64,000 bases of DNA from NCBI GenBank assembly GCA_032207245.1, contig CM063510.1, forward strand, positions 156,209,948 through 156,273,947, written 5' to 3'. The stretch is from Pardosa pseudoannulata (Eukaryota > Arthropoda > Arachnida > Araneae > Lycosidae). Positions 25,423 to 34,367 of the stretch are shown here, in pieces. The translations under genes were made by a program, and so were the position numbers. The notes under the pieces were generated by a model that searched no databases, was not told the DNA's origin, and saw only the letters and a program-made list of their open reading frames with translations. How positions within the stretch are numbered: the stretch's first letter is position 1; each line of letters opens with the position of its first letter.

Positions 25423-26273
25423 TTAATTTTGTTTCGTTTTGATATTGTCTTTTAATAAACTTATGTTAGGTTAATTTTATTTCATGACACATAAATCCAG
25501 ATTTCCATCTATGGTACCCTTTAGTACTGCTTTTAATATTTTATATTAATTGCATTTTTATTTTATACATATTATTTTGACGTTTATATTTTAACATATT
25601 AATGCATAAAACTTATTCATATGTCGATGTGATTTTTTTTTACCTTCTAGTACACTTAAATAATCTGTGATTTAATTTTAACATACATTAATCCAAAAAG
25701 AATAGTCCATATTTTTATCTATTTTTTTATGTTACCTACTAGCATACTTATAATAACTGCTTTCAAATGTTACTGCATGTTAATCTATAATAAACAGTCC
25801 ATATTTTCATCTTTTTTTGTTTTATTTCCTTTTAAAAATCATATATTGAATGAGTTTTTTGCCTTACACATTAATAGAAAAAAAAACAGATTTCAAACTT
25901 TTGATATTGTTTCTTAACATATTTATATGGAATAATTTTTTGACATATATTAATGCATAAAACATAATATAATATGGCCATATTTTCATGTGATTTCTTT
26001 TAGGCATAGCTTTCAATTATCTCCAAATTAACTGCGTTTTAACTTTAGCATATATTAATCCATTAAAAATAGTACATATTTCTATCTAGTTTTTGTTTTT
26101 GTATTGCCTACTAGTATACTTATAACTGCTTTCAAATTTTACTACAAATTAATTCGTAAAAACCAGTTTATATCTTCATTTTGCTTTGTTTTGATATTGC
26201 CTTTTAGTAAACTTATATTAAGTGTTTTCCATTCCAGATTTCTATCTACGGTATTGTTTAGAATTGCTTTTTA

Positions 26274-26274
<1 letters not shown>

Positions 26275-26341
<67 letters not shown>
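26275..26341. repeat. Pure TA microsatellite inside the satellite
   Basis: About 33 uninterrupted TA units in one satellite monomer. Confidence 0.97.
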
Positions 26342-26344
<3 letters not shown>

Positions 26345-28307
26345 GTTTTTATTTTAACATAGATTAATGCATAAACTTTATTTCCATTTGATTTCTTTTA
26401 GTATACTTCTAGTAGCCTTCAAGTATACTTAAATTATTTGTGTTTGCCCTTAAGTGTATATTAAGCCATACAATTATACTGTGTATTTCCATGTGGTTTC
26501 TTTTATATTTCCTAGTAGTAAATTTATAACTGTTTATTAATCCATGAAACACAGACCATATGTTCATCTATTTTTTCTGATATTTCTTTCTAGATTAATT
26601 TTAAGAATTAATGTCTTCTTATATGTATTATGTTATATGTCTAAATTTTATCACATCTACTAAAAATCTACTAAAATAGATATCTACTAAAAAACTACTA
26701 GATATCTACTAAATATCTACTAAAAAACAGAATCTAGTTTCCTTTTGATGTTATTTTGTCGTATATTTATACTGAGTATTAATAGTATTTTCATTTTTGT
26801 ATACATCAATTCATAAAAAGTAGTCCATATTTTCATCTGATTTCCTTTTGATATTGCCTACTTATATTAATTTTTTAAAAATTTTATTACTTATTAATCC
26901 ATAAAAAAAGCAGTCCATATTTCCATCTTATTTCTTCTGAAATTTCTTTGTAGTACAACTCATATTTACTCTGATTACATTTTATAACACATTAATCTAT
27001 AAAACATAGCCCCTTTTTCTATCTTCTGTTTTCTAATGTCTCACGCTAATGTATTAGATTTGTTTAAACGTTAGCAGATTCATTTATCAGTTCCGTTTTA
27101 ATCATTCATATAAAAACAGTTCATATTTTCATTTATTTTTTTCTAATATTTTCTTTTAGTACACTTATATTTGTTACATTTAAATTTTGCCTCATATTCA
27201 TAAAAAACAACCACTATTTCTCTCATATATTTCCTGCTAGTATATTAACTAACTGTGTTTAAAATTTAACACATAATGATTCATAAAAAACAGTCCATAT
27301 TTACATATAATTTTTTTTTATATTTCCTTCTAGTATTTTGTTATTTTTTAGTATATTTATACTGAGTACTAATAGTATTTTTATATTAGTATACATCAAT
27401 TCTCAAAAAGTAGTCCATATTTTCATCTGATTTCCTCTTGATATTGCCTACTTATATTAACGTTTTAAAATTTTTATTACTTAGTAATCCATAGAAAAGC
27501 AGTCCATATTTCCAACTTATTTCTTCTGAAATTTCTTTGTAGTACAGCTTATATTTACTCTGATTAAATTTTATAACGCATTAATCTATAAAACATTGCC
27601 CTTTTTCTATATTCTGTTTTCTAATGTCTCCCACTAGTGTATTAGATTTGTTTAAAAGTTAACAGATTCATTTATCAGGTTAGTTTTAATCATTCATAAA
27701 AACAGTTCATATTCTGATTTATTTTTTTCTAATATTTCCTTTAAGTATACTTATATTTACTACATTTAAATGTTGCCACATATTCATACATAAAAAACAA
27801 CCACTATTTCTCTCAAATATTTTCTACTAGTATATTAACTAACTGTGTTTAAAATTTAACACATAATGATTCATAAAAAACAGTCCATATTTACATATAA
27901 TTTTTTTTATATTTCCTTCTAGTATTTTGTTATTTTTTAGTATATTTATACTAAGTACTAATAATATTTTTATATTAGTATACGTCAATTCCCAAAAAGT
28001 AGTCCATATTTTCATCTGATTTCCTCTTGATATTGCCTACTTATATTAACGTTTTAAAAATTTTATTACTTATTAATCCATAAAAAAGCAGTCTGAATTT
28101 CCACCTTATTTCTTCTGAAGTTTCTTTGTATTACAGCTTATATTTACTCTGAATACATTTTATAACACATTAATCTATAAAACATAGCCCCTTTTTCTAT
28201 CTTCTGTTTTCTAATGTCTCACGCTAGTATATTAGATTTATTTAAACTTTAACAGATTCATTTTAATCATTCATAAAAAACAGTCGATATTCTCATTAGT
28301 TTTTTCT

Positions 28308-28519
28308 AATACTTCCTTTTGGCCGAACGATACCCGAATGGTTAGGGTGCTGGCCTTCGGATCTGGAGTTCGTGGGTTCGAATCCCACTAAGGCATGGAT
28401 GTTCGTAGCCGTTCGGAATCGGCTTTAAGCTGTAGGTCCCGGTCTCATTAGCCCTCGTGTTGCAAAAAGTAGACCGTAGAGCTCCAAAAACCAAAAAACC
28501 AAACCAAATACTTCCTTTT
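28308..28519 (+). mobile_element. SINE-A with a perfect 13 bp target duplication, inserted in the satellite
   Basis: The SINE (28321-28506) is flanked by AATACTTCCTTTT at 28308-28320 and 28507-28519, which is part of a satellite monomer. The B box GGTTCGAATCC is intact. The 3' tail is built from CCAAAAACC units. Confidence 0.96.
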
Positions 28520-29080
28520 AGTATACTTATATTTGCTCCATTTAAATTTTGCTACATATTCATACATAAAAAACCGCTATTCTCAAATATTTCCTGCTAG
28601 TATATTAACCTGTGTTTAAAATTTAACATATAATCATTTATAAAAAAACAGTACATATTTACATATATTTTAAGAATTAATGTCTTCTTATATGTATTAT
28701 ATGTCTACATTTTATCACATCTACTAAAAATCTACTAAAATATCTACTAGATATCTACTAAAACACAGAATCTAGTTTCCTTTTGATGTTATTTTGTAGT
28801 ATATTTACACTGAGTACTAATAGTATTTTACTAATAGTTTTTTCTGATATTTTCTTCTAGTATACTTGTTTGCTGTGTTTACTCTCTTCACATATTCATA
28901 CATAAATGGACAGCCCCTATTTCGTTCGCTAGAATTTTAGCTGCATTTAAACTTTAGAACATGATCGTTCATAAAAAAAGTACATAATTCCATGTAATTT
29001 TTTTTTGTTGTTTCTTCTAGTATACTTTTATTTGCTTTTGAATTTTGTCTCATATTCATGTATAAATATTTAAAAATCAA

Positions 29081-29175
29081 TCGTGAGCGGACTGTATGAC
29101 TTAGTAGGGTCCGTTGGAGAAAGGTTGTTGAGACGGCCTTGACCGGTAGACAGGCTGTAGGTTAGATTAAGAAGT
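29081..29175. other. GC-richer unexplained insert
   Basis: GTGAGCGGACTGTATGACTT and GGGTCCGTTGGAGAAAGG, then GAGACGGCCTTGACCGG, contrast with the surrounding satellite. It could be a fragment of a tRNA-like or other retroposon; no clear Pol III boxes. Confidence 0.35.
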
Positions 29176-29799
29176 TCTTTCTAGCATATTTATATTTGCT
29201 GTGATTAAATTTTGTCGCAAAAAACCCTATATATCAAAATACCCTATTTATTTCTGTTGTTCTTGATCATTTACATAAATTCTTTGGAATTTAATGTAAT
29301 TAGTTTATAAATATTATCTATGAACCTTATAAATGCAAAATGTTTAAATTTGTTTTTTTTTTTACAAACATTAGAGGGGTTTGCCTTAGAGGGTGCCATA
29401 GGAGGGATTGAGGGGGGTTAACAATCCAACCCATCCCCTTGTACAGCTTGAACTCAATACTTGTTAAAATTTTAGTTATATTGGAAGAACAATAAATAAG
29501 TGTTCTTAAAAAAGTAAAATAAATAAACAATTCAACAGATTATAAGTGTTGTTTGAATGGATACTTTTGTTTGGGGTCATAAGTGATACAAAAATTGAAT
29601 TATTAACTTTCCAGGTACAGCAAATATAAATTCATATATTTTAAAAGAAAAATTATAATGAATACAGTACTATCATCTATTGTAAGTTTTAAATGTCAAA
29701 AACACATATAAAAAAATAAAAAAAAGATATATACGTCTCTAAAAGTTAGAGAAAAAAATGTTTCCAAGAGGTTTCGCTGTGAAACCACTGTCCATCAAA
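29176..29799. other. AT-rich sequence, no supported gene
   Basis: A G-rich scar at about 29372-29420 (GAGGGGGGTTAACAATCC) looks transposon-derived. The 67-codon reverse frame there is not recognisable. Confidence 0.45.
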
Positions 29800-30000
29800 G
29801 GGTTAATACTTCCAGCTAGTATTTTATCTGCATTTAAACTTAAACACATAATAATTTCTAAAAAACAGTCCATTTTTCCATTTAATTTTTTCTGATACTT
29901 CCTACTAGTGTGCTTACAATTACTATGTTAAAATTTTGTCATATTCATATATAAAAAACAATCCCTATCTGCTTTTCTCTGACATTTTCATCAGGTGTAC
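29800..30000 (+). repeat. Satellite monomers, forward orientation
   Basis: Two further monomers of the 25-29 kb satellite (AAAAAACAGTCCATTTTTCC, then GATACTTCCTACTAGTGTGC). Confidence 0.75.
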
Positions 30001-30497
30001 TAACACTAAGAAACAAAATGAAGTCGACCTAAAAGCCATTATCTCCGCAGTTATAACAGAAACCTTAAAATAGCTTGAAAATTATCCGTGTTAACGCAAA
30101 CAATTTAGAATAAACGCAATTTCAGCCCGATAAACACACTTTAATTTCTTCATTCATTAAAAAGGTTCTCGTATAACCTTACGGAAAGAAAGACAGAAAA
30201 AAGAACATGATGAAATCTGAGGCTTTGATTTAATTTACTTTCATGGAGGCTTTTCTAGAAGATGTCTTTCGCCATTTAATTGCCGGTTTTTAAATTCAAA
30301 ACTCAGAGAGCCGAAGTGATTTTAAAACTGATTCTCCTCGGAACAATCGTAAATGACTCTTTAAGCTCTTTCATTATTGTTATTATTTGATAATTTTTTT
30401 TTCCTTTTGCTTTGCCTTTTAGAGGCAAGGTAAAATAAGTATCAAGTAAGTTTTAAAATTTTTATCGTGTTGTAACACTTTCTTTATTGTTTCGCAG
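30001..30497 (+). other. Less AT-rich unique sequence ending in a strong splice acceptor
   Basis: A unique island between opposite-facing satellite blocks. It ends in a pyrimidine-rich CTTTATTGTTTCGCAG acceptor. An upstream intron end is the simplest reading; regulatory sequence is possible. Confidence 0.35.
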
Positions 30498-30547
30498 GTT
30501 TCACCTCGCGACGTTTTCTAAAATGGATGAGAATGACTTCTTTCGAG
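30498..30547 (+). CDS. Candidate 5' coding exon starting MDENDFFR
   Basis: A 50 nt exon is bounded by the acceptor TTCGCAG (ends 30497) and the consensus donor GTAAGAG (30548-30554). Inside, AAAATGG gives a good start context at 30523, followed by codons for Met-Asp-Glu-Asn-Asp-Phe-Phe-Arg and one extra base (phase 1). 30498-30522 would be 5' UTR. The acidic and aromatic short N-terminus is protein-like, but I do not recognise the gene and no following exon can be identified in this window. It could be a chance match; two good splice signals 50 bp apart around a good start make it the best coding candidate here. Confidence 0.35.
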
Positions 30548-30790
30548 GTAAGAGATCTTAAGAATTTTTTTTTCACTTCAGTTTAAAGTGATGTTATATA
30601 ATTTCAAAGATTTTGTTTTCGAGTCTGAAGTCAGTAATTTGGGATAACCTTTTGAACTGTGGTTTAATCGTAAGTTTATAATGGTGTGCTGAGAGTATTT
30701 TGTTTTATTAAATAAGAAGGAGACAATCTGCTTTGTGAATTTTAATGTTGCCATTTAATGAAATAATATAAAGTTAAGTTCTTCTCTGTT
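30548..30790. other. AT-rich sequence after the candidate exon
   Basis: No feature supported; would be the start of an intron if the exon is real. Confidence 0.4.
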
Positions 30791-31195
30791 TAAGGAAGAT
30801 GTGGAATGAATTAGGTATGAGAAATAAGATAGAAATATAGACTTTTTATGGATTAGTATGTAATAACATTAAAATTTAATTTATATAGCAATATCTAAAG
30901 GAAGCCAGATGGAAATATGGACTAATTTTATGGATTGATGTGTACTAAAATACAAATACAGTCAATAGTCAATGGAATATCAGAAAATATTAGATGGAAA
31001 TGTAGATTGTGTTTTTATGAATGAGTACACTTTTAAAGTTTAAATACAGCTAATATACTAGCAGGGAGTATTAGAGAAAAGCAGAGAGAAATAGAGGCTG
31101 AATTTTAAAGATTAACTTGTAATGAAAATTAAAAAGAGCGAAATTTCTGAAGAAATAAATTGGAAATATGGACTGTGTTTTTGTAGATAGTATAA
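30791..31195 (-). repeat. Satellite monomers, inverted orientation
   Basis: AGATGGAAATATGGACT, TTTTATGGATTGATGTG, TAAATACAGCTAATATACTAG and TTGGAAATATGGACTGTGTTTTT are reverse complements of the 25-30 kb monomer. Three to four diverged monomers. With 29800-30000 they bracket the 30.0-30.8 kb island head to head. Confidence 0.8.
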
Positions 31196-31854
31196 TAACT
31201 CATCGAGATTTGATAAAAACCCTTTTCCTGGCGTTAAAAATAAACAAAACATACACTTTTGCCTTCCTGTTTTATTTTTTAATTGGAGAATATATATTTT
31301 CCTTTGTATGTATGCGTGTATGTACGTGTGCTATGCATTCCTAAAAGTTTGGACTGATCATAATGAAATTTTACATGGTTATTTGTGGTTTAGGTCATCC
31401 GTGATAAAGTTTTAGGCAGGTGAAACGGATCTAACATTAAGGTCATAATGAGGTTACATCGATTTTTTTTCCTGCCTTGAACTTCGAGACCATATATCGA
31501 ATATGCTTTATTTATTTTTGAATGATGGGCTCAAATAATTAAAATCTTTTAAGTAACTTTATTTAAGTGATAGTGCATAAAATGTCCTTTAGAATTATAT
31601 AATTTTTAGCGTTTTATAATAGGTATAGTTTTTTATATTTTCTGTTATTATTTGACGTATTTCTTTCTTTTTAATTTCATTTCACTATTTCTCCTATTTC
31701 ACTCTATTTCGTTGCCATGAGTAATACCACAAAAGCTTGTAAAATTCATTTTATTTGATTATTTTTAAGTAATCTTTTATGATGCTGGAATACAAGGATT
31801 AATCGCCAAATATAGCATTTTTATTTCAAGTATTTTTTTGTATTTTAAATCAAG
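31196..31854. other. AT-rich sequence, nothing recognised
   Basis: No gene or clear repeat. Confidence 0.45.
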
Positions 31855-32590
31855 TGTATATCTGTGTGTTAATATTATCTGTGTGCATAATCTGTGTGTA
31901 TATCTGTGTCTGTCTGTGTTTATCTGATTGTGTCTGTGTTTATATCTGATTGTATCTGTCTGTGCTTATATCTGATTGTGTCTGTCTGTGTTTATCTGTA
32001 TCTATCTGTGCGTGTATCTGCCTTTAAATATATTTGTGTATATCTGTATGTTTATATATCTGCATATATAATCTGTCTGTGTCAGTCTATGTGTATATAT
32101 GTATAGTAATATATCTGTATGTATTATTTGTTTGTGTCAGTATATGTGTGTATATCTGTACCTATCTGCTTGTATGTCTGTCTGCTAATATATCTGTATA
32201 CATCTGTGTGTTTAGCTGACTGTTAAAATATTTGTGTATATATCTTTCTGTTATTATGTCTGTCTGTTAATGTGTCTGTGTGTATAGTTTGTTTGTATCT
32301 GTTTGTATGTATATTTGTGTGTGTATGACTAGTTGTATATTTGTTTATGATTTTGTTTATCTATGTTTATCTGCCTGCTTGTATATCAACCTGTTAATAA
32401 TCAGTGCATATATCTGTGTGTATAGCTGACTGTCATTGTATCTGTGTATATATATCTGTTAATATATATGTGAGTATATATGTCTGTTAATATATATGTG
32501 TGTATATGTATCTATATGTGTATATACTTGTGCATATATCGGTCTGTGTCTATTGACGGGTATATTTGTTTTATTAATATATCTGTTTTA
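31855..32590 (+). repeat. Degenerate TATCTGTGTG minisatellite, ~730 bp
   Basis: Short units such as TATCTGTGTG, TGTCTGTGTTTATCTG and TTAATATATCTG repeat irregularly. The 60-70 codon frames over it (Cys/Val/Tyr-rich) are repeat translations. Confidence 0.93.
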
Positions 32591-33109
32591 TATTAGTTTT
32601 ATTAGATTTTTATAACTATGTCGAGAATATTAAACAAAATATCGATTTCTTTAAAAGCTTAGTAAATCATAGTTGATAATTTTAGCTTCTTATGAAACTG
32701 ATTTTGCTAAATAGAAGTAAGTTTTACATTTAAGTAAGATTTGCGTTCTTTTAGAATCAAATTCAATGGAAAAAATGAGCAAATATGCTTTATTACACAT
32801 AATGAATGACTAAAGATTAATTGCTTACAATTTACTTTTAAAATTACTTGTGCCACTAAAAATCAACCAACCAATAAGCCAATATTTTGGGAAAAGTTTT
32901 ACTGATGTCAATGTATGAAAGTTTGCAAGTATGTAATAACTCCCATTTTATAGTGTAGAAGCATTAAAACTTATTAGTCAAATGAGATATTTACATTTTT
33001 TTTTAAAAAAGGGGAGCAACGAATACTGAAGAACGAATGGTTGAACATAAAACGTTGTTGTTTGATTATATAGAGTACATAATCGCGTAAGGTATAAGAT
33101 ATTTTGAAA
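32591..33109. other. AT-rich sequence, nothing recognised
   Basis: No feature supported. Confidence 0.45.
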
Positions 33110-33375
33110 CAGGGGTGACCAATGCATATGAAAGTTTGAACGCTGGACTGCGTATTACAGAGTTATTTCGGAACAGAGATAGCCAAGGCATCTGAAAGTA
33201 TGAACACTGGATTGTGTATTACAGAGTTATTTCGAAACAGAGATGGCTTAGGAATCGGAATGTCTGAACACTGGACTATGTATTACAGAATTATTTCGAA
33301 AAGGGGGAACTAACACAGATAGACACAGAAGGTATTCGAAAGTTTGAACAATAGACTGTGTATTATAGAATCACA
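33110..33375 (+). repeat. ~64 bp minisatellite, four units
   Basis: Units share GAAAGT.TGAACACTGGACTGTGTATTACAGAGTTATTTCGAAACAGAGATG in part. TATTACAG recurs at 33153, 33217 and 33281, and TATTATAG at 33361 (spacings 64, 64 and 80). Confidence 0.88.
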
Positions 33376-33840
33376 GCTTTAAAAAACTTGTCTGGCTCTG
33401 AAATAAGTATGAAAAGCAAATCACAGAATTGTCATTAATTTTTATTGACATATCTTCTTTTTTGTTGAATCATATACTTTTCCTGTTATAAATGCCTTAT
33501 CAGACGTCAATATGCACGTATTAGATTATAATCCCATTTACTATTAAAGAATGTGCAGATTTCTTGAATTACGGTGAAACACTGTCAACCGTTTTATATT
33601 AGATCAGGTTGAATTGGAATAAGGTTTTATAATCGGTTGTAAGTTTTTCTCTATCACACGAGATATCCGCGTATTCTTTAACCGGAAAAGGATTCCTAAA
33701 CTGAACCTACTGCGTTTTTAACACCAACATGCAAGAAGACTTAAGGTATCTGACCCGCTTCCTCGCCAGATTGTGATAAAATTCGCACGGAAGCTGTTCA
33801 CACGTATAAAGAATGATTTCACAGCTATATTATTATTGTT
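33376..33840. other. Unassigned, becoming GC-richer after 33660
   Basis: 33660-33840 is unique and less AT-rich (CTGACCCGCTTCCTCGCCAG). It could be conserved sequence accompanying the hairpin that follows. Confidence 0.35.
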
Positions 33841-33850
33841 CCACGGACAC

Positions 33851-33946
33851 GTCTCGTCAGAGGCGATTAGAGATAATCATATATTAAATGTTGTACAATT
33901 ATATGGTAGTTAATCGTCGATTATCTCTAAACGATTCTGGTGAGAC
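33851..33946 (+). ncRNA. Candidate miRNA-like precursor hairpin
   Basis: The arm 33851-33878 (starts GTCTCGTCAGAGG) pairs with 33919-33946 (ends ATTCTGGTGAGAC). 26 of 28 positions pair as + strand RNA, three of them G-U wobbles; the two mismatches are isolated. Beyond a 4x4 internal loop, ATTAA (33883-33887) pairs with TTAAT (33910-33914), giving a ~96 nt stem-loop. On the - strand the three wobbles become A-C mismatches, so the fold favours a + strand transcript. It lies in a unique, GC-richer segment. No known miRNA seed is recognised. A small inverted-repeat transposon is the main alternative. Confidence 0.4.
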
Positions 33947-34153
33947 AGGGCCCGAAGGCAGAGAGGACCTTCTCTGTCTCTTATCATTTTTCTTTCCTAA
34001 AATTCAACCTCAAGATACAGAGTAAGGTATTACAATTGACAGTTTCCATCTGCTCGTAATATCTAGATCCATAACTCATATAGCAAAAAAATAAATGCAT
34101 CTTTCTCTATATGATACGCACGTACAGCCTATCATTTAAAAATTTTACATTAG

Positions 34154-34367
34154 ATTAGGGAGTTGGTTTTCTTACTTACAAAAATAAGAGTCCGATGACT
34201 TCCGTTTAAGNNNNNNNNNNNNNNNNNNNNNNNNNNNNNNNNNNNNNNNNNNNNNNNNNNNNNNNNNNNNNNNNNNNNNNNNNNNNNNNNNNNNNNNNNN
34301 NNNNNNNNNNATTAGGGAGTTGGTTTTCTTACTTACAAAAATAAGAGTCCGATGACTTCCGTTTAAG
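34154..34367. other. 100-N assembly gap with identical 57 bp on both sides
   Basis: 34154-34210 and 34311-34367 are identical, from ATTAGGGAGTTGG to CCGTTTAAG, and the gap (34211-34310) is exactly 100 N. This is typical of two contigs that end in the same sequence and were scaffolded without merging. A real tandem copy is possible because the locus is a tandem repeat. Confidence 0.9.

Larger units (their letters stand above)
25020..29080 (+). repeat. ~100 bp satellite array with ~590 bp higher-order repeat
   Basis: Each monomer has the order: CATTAATCCATAAAAAACAG, TCCATATTTCCATCTGATTTC, a TTTCCTTCTAGTATACTTATATT block and CTGTGTTTAAATTTTA. Between about 26580 and 28310 groups of monomers repeat together; the landmark GTATATTTATACT.AGTA falls at 26761, 27351 and 27940 (spacings 590 and 589). 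Two SINE-A copies and a TA microsatellite sit inside. No coding capacity. Confidence 0.88.

Noticed and set aside
25020..29080. CRISPR-like array
   Set aside because: Repeat units are ~100 bp, diverged, without unique spacers of constant length, and the window is eukaryotic. It is a satellite.
31894..32219. Cys/Val/Tyr-rich frames of 61-70 codons
   Set aside because: A translated TATCTGTGTG minisatellite.
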